A DNA stretch of 64,000 nt from Branchipolynoe longqiensis. Taxonomy: Eukaryota; Annelida; Polychaeta; Phyllodocida; Polynoidae. Every line of letters starts with the position of its first letter. Position 1 is the stretch's first letter. The translations under genes were made by a program, and so were the position numbers. Of the stretch, positions 53,986 through 64,000 are shown piece after piece. The stretch covers positions 1,488,001 through 1,552,000 of the forward strand of contig CM059191.1 in NCBI GenBank assembly GCA_030323885.1, written 5' to 3'. Below the pieces are notes generated by a model. The model saw only the letters and a program-made list of their open reading frames with translations, had not been told where the DNA came from and searched no databases.

Positions 53986-54773
53986 ATGCCTGATAAGAGG
54001 AACACCACTGCTGCTGCTTCTGCTACTGCTACTACTACTACCAGTACTACTGCTACTACACCAGCCTCCAGAGCTACTGTAACTACAGGAGGAGGACTAG
54101 GCCGTGGGAGAGGCAGAAAGAGGCAGACTTTACAATGCTCTCCATCAGCAGCCTCCTCAGCTGCCTCGCCACCTCGCCACTCTCCACACCACTCTCCAGA
54201 ACACCACTCTCCAGAACACCACTCTCCAGAACACCACTCTCCAGAACACCACTATCCACTGGAGGAGCTGGAGATGGAAGTGGAGAGGTCGACGACGCAA
54301 CGCTGGCGTCCCCGCTCCAGCTCGCCATCTCCTGCCTCTCGGGGCAGCTCACGGGCGTCGTCCGCTGCCTCTCCGCCGCCACCACCGCCTCCAACGCCTC
54401 CACCAGCACCGGTGGCCTCTCCGCGTCAAAGAGACGGAGGGCCAAGAAGAGCGACTGTTCTCTGTCGGTCTTCAAGGAGGATCAAATGTTGGACTTCCTC
54501 CAGGAGAACCCCATCATGTGGAACATGAAGCTCACGGATTACCGCCGCTCAGACAGAAAGGCCAAGATGTGGGAGGACCAGGCGACACTTCTGGGGACCA
54601 CAACAGTCCATCTCCAGAAGTGGTTCAAGTCGCTCAGGGACACGAACACGCGGCTCCACAAGAAAAAAAGCGGGGACGGAGCCGCTGACCTGACTGAGCG
54701 GGAGCAGTGGATCCTGCGCAAGTTCGGGTTCCTGCGGTCCGTCGTCCGTCACCGACCGGAGCCCTGCAGGAGT
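53986..54773 (+). pseudogene. MADF-domain DNA-binding protein of the TIR element
   Basis: A TATATATA box (53944-53951) and a strong start context GCCACCATG at 53986. The first phase reads MPDKRNTTAA, Thr/Ala-rich, GRGRGRKRQ and a 15 bp repeat (HHSPE units). The MADF domain lies in another phase, open from 53994 to 54785: basic SKRRRAKKS, then EDQMLDFLQENPIMWNMKL, DYRR, W of KMWEDQA, LQKWFKSLRDTNTRL. So one frameshift or an intron lies before about 54270. A canonical donor GTAAGT at 54774 suggests a further exon, now lost. MADF proteins bind DNA and often accompany PIF/Harbinger transposases, which fits the GGCCCTGTCAC ends. Confidence 0.65.
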
Positions 54774-54956
54774 GTAAGTACATAATCTTTTATCGTTCTG
54801 ACAAGTGCGGCCGTTAGTATTCTCGTAAAACCGCTCGTATTCTAAGTTTGTTATGTTATGCTTTTGTTGTATTTATGTAAATATTCTAGTTATTTGTTAA
54901 ATGTTATTTATTTCTTTAATGTTGAGTTGTTGTGTAGTTGTTCTTAAATCGAGATA

Positions 54957-56030
54957 TTGACAATAGATGTGGAGGCCTGAGGGAAGGGGGATGCGGGCGG
55001 CCAAAAAGTTAGGGAGGCCCGTATCGCGGAGGGTATGGTAGGCTCGGGAGAAGGTGGGGTGGCGGCTCCAGGCGGCGCCGGAGAGGTGGGGCCATATGGA
55101 GAGGAGGGTGGGGCGGTAGGCGGTAGGAGTGGGGCCGCAGGCGGGGGCGGCGGGGAGGGTGTCCTGAATGCTGGGGTTGACGACCTCTTCGAGGTCTCGC
55201 GGGTGGGGGGGGTGAGGGGGGAAGGGGTGGGGGGGGTGGATGGGGGGGAGGGGGCGGGGGGGAGAGCGGGAGTGGGGGGGTGGGGGGGAGAGGTGCGGGC
55301 GGGGTTGGAGAGGGGAAGTGCGAAGGCGCGAGGGGGAGGGGGGGCGGCGGGTCCGGGGGCGGGTGCGGGGCGCGCGGAGGCCGGAAGGCGGCTGTATGCA
55401 GTGTCGCCGGGCGGGGGGTAGAGGGGGTGGTTGGTACGGGTGGAGGGGGTGGGGGGGTGGGTGCGTTCGGGGGGTCGAGATGTGAGGGGAGCGTTGCGGC
55501 GGGGATGTGAGGGGAGACGCCTGGCGGGAGCGGTTTGGCGGGGGTGGGGGGGTGTGTGGGCGGTTGAGATGTGAGGGGGGGGTTGCGGCGGAGATGTGAG
55601 GGGAGGCGCCTGGCGGGAGCGGTTCGGCGGGTGATGGGGGGGGGGGGTCGGCGTGAGATGTGAGGACAGGGTGGTGGCGGTTGGCCGGGTGGTGGTTGGC
55701 GCGGGCGTAGCGGGGGTGCTTAGGGAGGCGGCGGGAGGTATCGGGTGTTGGCGGGCGGTCTGTGTCGGCTTGAGATCTGAGGGCGGTGGCGGTGTCGGGT
55801 GTTGGCAGGCGGTTTACGTCTCCCTGGGGGTGTGTGTTGGCGGGCGTGGGTGCGGGGGGGGTGTGTGTGGGGTGTGTTGCGGGGGTGGGGCCGCGTCGCC
55901 GCCGCCGAGCTAAAAATCCGGCGAGGTGATCGCGGGGGCGGCTGAGGCGCGGTCGCGGGTGCGCTTGGTGTAGCAGACCGCCTCGCTGTGGACGGTTAGG
56001 ATGCGGCGCACGTTCGCGCAGTACGCGCAT
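54957..56030 (-). pseudogene. Pol N-terminus of YR element 4
   Basis: Long frame, mostly Pro/Arg-rich low complexity, ending in RT entry sequence (HTLRDTGLPNFLAARIPLPSG) that matches residues 31-50 of the intact RT at 7326. Similarity stops at about 54957. The low-complexity part may be partly non-coding. Confidence 0.6.
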
Positions 56031-57215
56031 GCGTGCCTCCTCCTCGCCCCTTGGTCACCGTGGGCTTCACCGGGGGGGGGCGAGATCGCACGAGGCGGGG
56101 TCTCTGTTCCAGGCGGGGCAGGGTATCCCGTATGCCTCTCGGGTATAGGGTGTGCGTGGGTCGGCGTTGGAGGGGCGGGAGTGTGTGGGGGGAGGGGTGG
56201 GGCGGGCGCGGGTAGGGGGGGGAAGTAGTCTGGCACCGCCCCCGGAGGCAGTCGCGGGGGCGGTGATCACGTCCATCCTCACAGTGTTTATAGCGACTGG
56301 GTCGCGCCACCCATCGGGGAGGCGGCCGTCGGCAACCCATGCGAAGATGGTTTCCGAATATCGCCGGACGGTAGGCCAGGGATGTGTAACGGCGTCTCTG
56401 AGGACGGTGATGTTGTGGTGCAGTAATCCGGGGAGGGCGTCGGTGGGGAAGGAGGGGTGGGACTCGAGCATGCGGAGGGCGAGGTTGTACTCCTCCATGG
56501 TCGCCTCGCCTCGCTTCAGAGCCTTCCCCTCGGGGCCTCTCTCAATAAGGTCGTGAGGGAAAAGGTAACCTGGGGGTATACCTTTTCGCCGCCCGCTTCC
56601 CTGCGCCTCGGCGGACTCCAATATCTCCCTGACCGCGTCGGCCGCGGATGCGGGGGAGCGGTCGGGGGCTGGGTGGATGGAGGCGGGGCGGGGGGCGGCG
56701 GAGGCGGCCTGCTGTGTGGCGTAGAGGCCTCGCCTGAGGTATGGCTGGTATGTGGGGTGGACGTCGCTGGCGGGCGTCGCAGAGGCGTAGGCGGGCGTCG
56801 GAGAGGCGGGGGCGGAGAGGAGGCGAGGGTGCGTGGTCGGGGGGGCACCCCCTCCAGTCCCGGCGGCGAGTTCCTGTAGCATGTCTGCGATGCGGTCGGC
56901 TATGGATGGGGGCGAGGCGGCCGGGGCCCGAGGTGGAGGCGGGGCGGCAGGGCCGGCGTAGGTTGAGGCCCGAGGGGGGGCGAGGGCGATCGACTCGACC
57001 AGGGCTGTGAGGTGGTCGATGGCGCCGGCCTGGCATTGCATGGCGACGGCGCTCGCCCACGAGGTGGCCTCCGACTGGAGGCTGGGGGCGGCGGAGGTCG
57101 CGGAGGCGGCGTCCTGTGAGGCGGCGGCGTCCTGTGAGGCGGTCGAGGCGCTCCGGCCTCGGCGCGGTCCACGGCGGCCCGGGGGGCGGCCCCGGGGGCA
57201 TGATCCGACTGGCAT
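55910..57215 (-). pseudogene. Gag of YR element 4, one frameshift
   Basis: MPVGSCPRGRPPGRRG start with AT-hook-like GRPP; Ala/Pro-rich linker; conserved gag domain (RGEATMEEYNLALRMLESHP ... WVADGRLPDGW). The frame breaks at a C/G run near 56071-56085. The other phase gives the Cys/His end: C-x3-WN-x5-C, then HAC-x2-C-x9-H-x4-C, stopping at 55910. Confidence 0.75.
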
Positions 57216-57349
57216 GACGGTGATAGTGTGAGCGTGGGCCCGGGAGGCGAGGTGGCGTGAGGCGGGAGGCGTCGTGTGAGGCGGCGTCGCGTGAGGCGGC
57301 GGAGTGTGACGGTCCGCGTGTGAGCCAAAGCCAACGCAATGCGAACATT

Positions 57350-57698
57350 ACGACCAAGACTTAACTACCGACAGCACATAACACTCAAATGCCTCATAAT
57401 TTCCCCTTAATAGTCTCACCCATGTTCTTGCTCCACTTATATAATTTTTAATTGCGCCTTCTGTTTTTAATTTATCATTTAAATATTAAGCACACAACAT
57501 TACCATTTTAAGCTTGGGTTTCTTAGGGTTATCTCTAAGTTTTTTACAAAACTGTAGGTATTCCCTAAATTGTACCCTCTTATTTCTCCATGTGCCCTCC
57601 AATAATCCCGCTTTGAAATACACGCTAAACCTATTCACTACTGCGCGAGTATAAGCTGCAAGTTGATAAAGGCAAACAAAGTAATTAGCAGCGAGCAA
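57350..57698 (-). pseudogene. Tyrosine recombinase N-terminus, element 3
   Basis: LLEGTWRNKRVQFREYLQFC matches the TWKNKAGHVSHYFRFC block of the intact enzyme. A TAA at 57486 follows, but the phase continues with LKTEGAIKNYISGARTWV. No catalytic residue is left. Confidence 0.75.
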
Positions 57699-57700
57699 GC

Positions 57701-59371
57701 TTAAAGAAGCAAATCAAATCTATCACAATTGTGAGAAACATTTATTTTTGTTAAAAGTTTATCCTGACATAACTCGTCAGCAATAACTTTCGACTTAGGG
57801 TCAAAGAACAATCTACCAAGGGCGTCCGCCAATACTAGGTTTTTCCCAGGCTTGTGGATTACCTGTACTTCACAGATATTGAAAGCTGCGAAGCACCAGA
57901 TTTCCCTGGCACAGGCACACAAGACTGGGTCTTTTCGAGTCCCAGAAGATAACACCTGTTTGAAAGCTGCATTATGAGTGTTGATAATAATTTGGAAATT
58001 ATGTGGCTTATGTGCAGATAAGTTTTTTAAAGCTACTACTAAATGTATGGCTTCAAGCTGTGCAATATGAAATGAGTTATTCAAAAAATCATTAGTGTAT
58101 AATTCAGAATAGTAATGAGTACTACTGAATCCCCCCCCCCCCCCAGCTAGCAATGAGGAGTCACATTCAATAACCCATTTTTTCTTGGGAAACTGTCTTA
58201 GTATAATTAATCCATTACTCCCTCCTGCAATACGCAAAAACCAAGCTAATTCCTCACTAACAATTACTTTTCCTAGGAACGGACACAATCTGAGAAAAGC
58301 CAGAATCCCATTCATAAAAACAGGTGAGGCAATCACACATTTAGAAATAAAGTGTAACCTGCCCACCAACCTTTGGACATTTTTTCTTGTCACCTTCCTA
58401 CCAATTACCCATTTTTTTACATTCTAATAAAATATCTAATATTTTCTCTTCTGGTATTTTGACTAACATCTTCTGTGAATCTACCTCATAACCTAGCCAA
58501 ACTAATTTATTTGTCGGTGGAGTACATTTTTTAATTGATAACTCTAAACCTAAAACTTTTGTCAAATTTATTATATAGTCATAAACCTGCTGTGCCTTGA
58601 TTAAACTACACTCAACTCCAACAAAATCATCCAAATAATATAAAGCAAAAAACCCTTTTTTTCTCATTAAATGTACCACAGCTGACGTCGTTCTTGCACA
58701 TGTCATGCTCGACGTCCTACAGCCGAAAGGGGGTGCTGTTTCAAAATAATATTTCCCCCCCACTTTAATACCGAATAAAGGCACACTCAAGGGGCAGGTT
58801 CTTAATTGCCTGCACGCCCTGGCCAGGTCTATCGACCACATGTAACAATTACTCCGTAATCTTGTAACTTCTTTAGCTAACGTCATTATAGTAGGTAAAC
58901 TATAGGTATATTTTTTCCCTTGATAAAATCCTTTAACTATGCCAGCATTAACACTACACCCTCTTGGATAACTAAGATCTACTATAATTCTCCGTTCTTC
59001 AGTATTCTTTTTTGGTCGGGTCATAATAGGACTATTTATGCCCCAGGAGAAAAAGGTAGCTCATTGAAAGGACCCAAGATCACCTTATGAGAAAATTCAG
59101 TAGATACATAACTATTAATCCAAAATATATCTTTCTCATCACATGTATGATTAGAATTTGTTGGAGTAGGTATAAAATCACCGGTAACATTTGCGGGCCA
59201 ACCATACTCTAAATATTTTAACACGTCTATATTTTCATAGTCAACTAGGTATTCTTTCCATTTATTTATAATTAAACCAGAAGGAACGGATATTTTTGCA
59301 TTTAAATAGTTAGGTAGGCCAGTCGTTCTGACTTTTGCATAAAAATCGCATAGGGCAAGAACATATGACAA
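57701..59371 (-). pseudogene. Reverse transcriptase-RNase H, element 3
   Basis: Three pieces. 59371-59036: RT entry (TGLPNYLNAKISVPSG). 59024-58398: RPKKNTEERRIIVDLS, D of SIDLARA, PPFGCRTSS and YLDD near 58634-58626. 58393-57701: RNase H with ECDS, QLEA, N-T-H-N in place of N-T-D-N (the third acidic residue is lost), and LADALGR. A C-run at 58130-58144 expands a Gly stretch. Confidence 0.85.
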
Positions 59372-59424
59372 TTAATATTTAAATTGGGCCACACATTTAG
59401 AATATGGCTTTGATATTCTAACGG

Positions 59425-60080
59425 TCATTTTCCACAAAATTGCAAAGCATCAGTGATATCAAGATTTAAAGTGTCATCATCTATATGCAGGTTACTATTT
59501 ATATCTAACAAGTCAACAGTGAAAGATTCTTTATCAACATTTAACGGTTTAACTCGTAAAGTAGTATCAGTGTTAGGACAACAGCTATGTTCCATACAGT
59601 GATTAAGCAAAATGCTAGTGGCAGAATTATCCAACATGCCCTTAATTATAATGTTTGGAGGCATATTTCTGTCCAAGGCGGGGAAACTATAGACCCCGCC
59701 GGTGGTAGTATAACCACAATCAAGACAACTATTGTCTGAAGAAGGACTATCATCTAGATAATTAGTTCCATGTAACACAGCAACATTAACACAATCTTGA
59801 TCAGTATTTAACGGTTCAAGTTTTAACGTATTATCAGTGTGAGGAAAGGGACTTGATTGAGTTCATAGAAAAATTAGACAAAATGCTAGTGGGAGGACTA
59901 GCCAAAACGTCTTTAATTATAATGTTTGGAGGCAAAATTCTGTCTAAGGCAGGGAAACTACAGCCCCCGCCAGTGGTAGAGCAACCACAAGGAAGACGAA
60001 GTATTGTCTGAAGCAGGCAGATCGCCCAGCCCTTGCTGCACAGGGTGGTGTGTTTGTCCATCACCATGGTAACCACATCT
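59425..60080 (-). pseudogene. Gag/pol spacer of element 3 with ~230 bp duplication
   Basis: 59600-59790 and 59850-60030 are diverged copies (both contain LPPNIIIK-like and SFPALDR coding blocks). The region corresponds to the end of the gag frame in the intact element. Confidence 0.65.
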
Positions 60081-60494
60081 ATGGAACCCAGTCAGCTTGG
60101 TAACAACCGTGAGAGGTGTCCGCTGTAACCGCCAGTTAGAGCTACAGGCACCTGATTTAAACCCTTCCTGTTTAACCGACACATATTATTTAAACTACAA
60201 ATTGCACAATTAACCCACCTAAATGGGATTAGCACCTGCAGAAACACCTTCACTGACTTGATTACAGCACCTGCTGACTGGGACTGAAACTGTAGCGGCG
60301 ACAATGCTGCCATCTTGAGGAAATGTGTCACAACATGCAAAATCGACGGCAGTGGTATGTACTTCTCGAACCCCATGTGCAGTCCCGTGCCGACTGCAAC
60401 TCAAAAATGCTTAGCACGAGTATCATTGTCAACAGCCGCATCCTTCACCTTTAATTTAGAATTGCAGTCCACCTCCTTGTGGAAATGCTTTTAC

Positions 60495-61608
60495 CTACAA
60501 ACACAGATGTAGATATTTATCAGAACCTTCCCCATGACTGCCATAAAAACCACATTCTTTGCCGCGATTCCATATGCTACATGGACGGCCATCAGACTCC
60601 CTGTTATATTCTGACAAACTGACATCCCTAACATTTCTTGACACAATCTTTCCTATACGGTGTCCTAAACTGGACATGACGACACACCTCAATAATTTTA
60701 GCCTCATCATCCCAGGCATCCAGGAGCCTTTATCAGCGATCATATTAAATACCTTTTCGCTATAATCAAGGCATGTTTGGCACATATAGCTATGAGCAAG
60801 TTCTAAAATAGTGTCAATGTGATCAAGCTTTGGCACCCAGGCTGCCGGTATGTCCCCACGTTTGATCATTCGACGGATCGCCGATAAGTACTCATACCAG
60901 CTTGCTTCTCCCATACCGACCTTACCCTTCTTTTCTTCTCTAATTATATATTTATGAGGAAGAAGCTTCAGTTTACCAACCATACAAGCTTTTTTACCGG
61001 CGATCCGTATCAAATCCCTCATCATCATGTCGTCACTGTCTGATTCCTCATGGAACGGTATACGCACCATTGTGCGTTTAGTAGAGTTGCCGCACTTACT
61101 GCCAAGGGTCGATGCCAACGTGCCAACACTAAATGAATCAGAATTACCTTGCATTACTGCTGCACTACCCGTCTCGACACAGCCAATGCATGAGCAAGCC
61201 GGACGAATCGTCCTTTTCGGTGTCGTCTGCATAGCCGTTACGCCACCGCACTCGATGATGTCATCAATCGGCACTTCCGCCCCGCCTGGCTGCTGATAGT
61301 GGCGAATGAGAACTATAATTATTTTCTAATAAATCAATCAGGGCCAGCAATGGCTCTTTGGTCGCCAAAAGCTTCTGATCGAGCAGACGGGAAATATCCT
61401 CCAACCTTGCCGCTTGACCAGAAGCCGTTTCGTTAACCACAGGCGTCGATGATGACAGATCACCTAAGCGTACACGACCTGAAGAAAGCAGGCAGCTCAC
61501 ACGACTTCTGCCACTGGAGGATGCAGAACGATGGCCCTCGTACATGGTCGCCAGCAACGCCCGGGAATAACGTCCAACTTCACTCCTAATCTTGGATGCC
61601 TTGGGCAT
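60495..61608 (-). pseudogene. Gag of YR element 3, frameshifted
   Basis: 61608-61264: N-terminus with a helical region (ARLEDISRLLDQKLLATKEP). A shift near 61270 at a C/G run leads to 61274-60495, the conserved gag domain (GEASWYEYLSAIRRM ... SEKVFNMIADKGSW) and PCSIWNRGKECG. The remaining Cys/His residues (C-x-C ... H-x4-C) are visible downstream in other phases. Confidence 0.8.
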
Positions 61609-63390
61609 GATGAAGCTGTAGATGACACTACAAAAAATTTATATCAAACCGACAAATGGTCTGCCTATGTCGATCGTCAGGTAAGGAATGGCTTAGCCTT
61701 TGAATCTACTACCGGAAGTTAACTCCGACCGTAGCTACAGAATGCTACCAACAAGTTTATCTAATAATTTATCTAGTCAACAACAACAACAATTACAAGG
61801 CGAGTTTTTTTTCCGAAATTATAACTTAAAACCCCTAAAACATAGATTAATAACCAGTACAAGCAATGCCCGAATTCAGCCTAAGGAAAAGCCGTGGCTT
61901 TTCCAAAGAAAAAGTTGAAAGAAGGTTTAAATCGATTTCAAATAAGCCGCCTTCCACTTCCTTTAGAAGATAATTTAGAAAAGAAACAAACCACCCCTGT
62001 TTGCACCCTCGCCCATTTTACAGAAAATTCCCAACACAGCGACAACCTTTTGAAACAACTGCATGTGGGTGTCCATTCGCTATAACTTGTGAGGGCCCAT
62101 CCATAAAGATAATATTCAATATTTTTACGAACCCCAAATTCATCTTGTGTAGAATATTGTCTTGTATGGTACTTTAGTTTCTATAAGCATGACTGCATTT
62201 ATTAGAACAGCGCTTATATGATTCAAGACATATTGGTTTAATATCAACGAAGCAATTTATTGTATTTACTTTGGCATTCACCACAGTGTAATTTAAGTGT
62301 TACTAGATATGTATATTAGATGTTAACTGCTCCATCATTTTAAACAGATCTAGAATTGTGTGTGTGCCAAACACACCACAAAGGGTATTTTGTATATCTT
62401 TGATTAGAAGTCATCTTGTATTAGGTTATTTTAAATCAGAAATTATAGATGCATGTTTAATTTCAGATACCAAGTTAATCCTGGGGGTAATGATATTTAA
62501 AATAACCAAAACCAAATTTATTTTTAAGAGAAATTTGTCAGCATAAAAACAGCTTTTTTTCTCTGGACCAAATAATAGTAACGAACTGGTTTCATATACA
62601 AAGAATCAGAGAATGGAGTATGGTGTTCATTATAGCTTTAAATGAGAGCTAAAAACACCGTACACAAGCAACATTTTTCTGCCAATGGTGCAAAAGGCCT
62701 GCCAATGGTGTCATTGTTTTTATGGCCACCGAGTTTTGCACACGAGTACTTAAGGACTAATACTGAGGTAAAAGCAAATCTAGTTTATTTTTTAGCTAAT
62801 AGTGATGATTGTGATCTTTAGGTAATCTTATCTTAGTTTATTATACTTATATTGTGTTTTCCGTTAGTAAGATTGTCTGTGGTATAGTCTATTTTATAAC
62901 TTGATTTAGTTATTTTAATCAACTAAACCCATGTTATTAATGTATTTAGTTGTTAAAAATCAAATACATGTTATTTAATATCCAAGTTGCATGAGAGTAA
63001 CTTAAGTTTGTGTTTGCCTTTAGTAAGATTAATCTGTATATTAGCCAATTAGTAACTAAACTCATGTATGTTATGTATTAGTTTGTTAAGATATATACAA
63101 TGTTCACCTTTGCATTTGTAAAAACAAAAAAAAAAAAATATTAATCATTGTGAATTTAGTCTTACACCTTTATATATATAATACGAATGTTTTTTGGTAA
63201 CACATTTAGTATATCCCAAAGTGGCGCTGGTCGAAATGGAACATTCATTAGTAGATTTGAGTCCGCGGCTGCAAGGACCTAATTCTATGATAATAGCTGG
63301 CCATCAGGAAAAACACACGTTTTAGTAAGTACAACTAAATGATACAGGTGCCGAGTTTAATTCATTCCCGCGTGTAGACAAAGTGCTTAC
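61609..63390. other. No gene seen; AT-rich
   Basis: Likely includes the 5' end of YR element 3. Small open frames at 61700-62085 have no recognisable motif. Confidence 0.45.
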
Positions 63391-63394
63391 CAAG

Positions 63395-63445
63395 CATGTT
63401 GGCGAGGCAAACATGTATAATTTGCGAACGAGGCAATCTTCCTTT
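63395..63445 (+). repeat. YR element end-like core site
   Basis: CATGTT, 9 nt GGCGAGGCA, AACATG, then TAATTTGCGAACGAGGCAA. Closely matches the first ~45 bp of the A repeat of the complete element (9664 downward) but is not followed by the rest of A. May mark the start of another, related element running right. Confidence 0.6.
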
Positions 63446-64000
63446 GTTTACCTCACGCCTCCTTTCATAGTCTCAACTCAGTCTACCTGGCTGCCTCTTA
63501 CTGTTCACTTCGCTTTCTTCTGCCACTGCACCGCTGTCTAGCCGCTCATCCGGAACGGGTCCTGTTAGAACATGCACCGACAACAAACAAGTATAACTGT
63601 GGCAGTTACTTCGGTGACAGTATCTAGGTCAGCGCTGTTTCGGCGGGCTAGGATAATGGAAACTACACGTTCACCCGCTTGCAGGTCAGCCCTGTACCGG
63701 CCGGTGTCATGGTATAAAACCCCTGCCCGATCGCAGCCCCTGCCGTGAAGACAGTTGACTAAGCATTTATTTTTGTAAAATAAATTAAAAAACTTTCAGT
63801 GGATCGATTAAAAATATCTTAATGCGCGATTGAAGAGGAAGATCTGAAGTATTTAATGTAACCTAAGAGCAATTTATGCTGAAAGTATTAAAAACAGAGA
63901 TAATAGACTAAATAGTGAAAGTTGGGATATTCTGAGTGTCAGTGCAATCTTCATACAGAAAAAGTGAAATATCTATGAAACTATACACCACCTAGAAACA
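63446..64000. other. No gene seen
   Basis: A GC-richer stretch to about 63760, followed by AT-rich DNA. Could be a leader of the element whose end lies at 63395. Confidence 0.4.

Larger units (their letters stand above)
53465..54956 (+). mobile_element. TIR element H3 (left part), PIF/Harbinger-like
   Basis: AGGCCCTGTCACATTACGGC follows TAA. Subterminal region 53500-53890 is a GAGGAGCGTATG array with a ~165 bp duplication (both copies hold TTTTTTGACGGTTTTGATTG). A gene with a MADF domain follows. The right end and any transposase are missing where YR element 4 begins (about 54957). Confidence 0.6.
54957..57350 (-). mobile_element. YR retrotransposon 4, GC-rich, truncated
   Basis: Minus strand gag plus the N-terminal part of pol. 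Very GC-rich. It joins H3 on the left inside the RT and cuts the YR gene of element 3 on the right at about 57350. Confidence 0.7.
57350..61608 (-). mobile_element. YR retrotransposon 3, AT-rich, decayed
   Basis: Minus strand gag (61608-60495), spacer with a duplication, RT/RNase H in pieces (59371-57701), and the N-terminal part of the recombinase (57698-57350). Truncated there by element 4. Its A1 repeat should lie right of 61608 but was not recognised. Confidence 0.8.

Noticed and set aside
55035..55913. Gly-rich plus-strand frames
   Set aside because: Opposite strand of the GC-rich YR element 4.

Overview
This is eukaryotic intergenic DNA packed with transposable elements; I find no convincing host protein-coding gene, rRNA or intact tRNA gene. 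tRNA-derived SINE families, a LINE with an RNase H domain, tyrosine-recombinase (YR) retrotransposons and many short terminal-inverted-repeat elements point to an invertebrate. One SINE (14.6 and 26.3 kb) has a layout I associate with molluscs, so a mollusc, perhaps a gastropod, is my best guess; this is inference from memory, not a search.

Layout. 0.3-3.3 kb: 5' part of a plus-strand YR retrotransposon (terminal repeat, GGACGAC-rich leader, gag, start of pol) cut by an assembly gap (3333-3829). 3.8-9.7 kb: a complete minus-strand YR retrotransposon with split direct repeats (A1 - gag - RT/RNase H - YR - B1 - A2 - B2). 9.7-22 kb: gene-free DNA with SINEs, MITEs, simple-sequence tracts and a LINE fragment. 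22-30 kb: elements with GGCCCTGTCAC ends, SINE pairs, a ~204 bp satellite and a 33 bp minisatellite. 30-34 kb: a second plus-strand gag with a premature stop, a gap (31960-32458), and a CCGGACCAC-rich TIR element. 34-46 kb: a LINE (ORF1 intact, ORF2 damaged) inserted in an older repeat, a second internally deleted copy, and a third 5'-truncated copy with a 14 bp target-site duplication. 45-53 kb: several TIR elements and MITEs. 53-55 kb: a TIR element carrying a MADF-domain gene. 55-61.6 kb: two adjoining decayed minus-strand YR retrotransposons of very different base composition. 61.6-64 kb: AT-rich DNA with one isolated YR end-like site.

The features work together as mobile-element modules. 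Gag, RT/RNase H and YR proteins of the YR elements copy an RNA and reinsert it, probably through a circle. The SINEs probably depend on LINE machinery in trans, and the short TIR elements on transposases encoded elsewhere. The most unusual pattern is a set of about ten sequences, 0.15 kb upward, that begin with ATAATNNATTAT followed about 5 nt later by TATAAA; most are bounded by (TA)n on both sides. Two of them sit at the 5' ends of the plus-strand gag elements, which suggests solo terminal repeats of a YR family that uses TA microsatellites.
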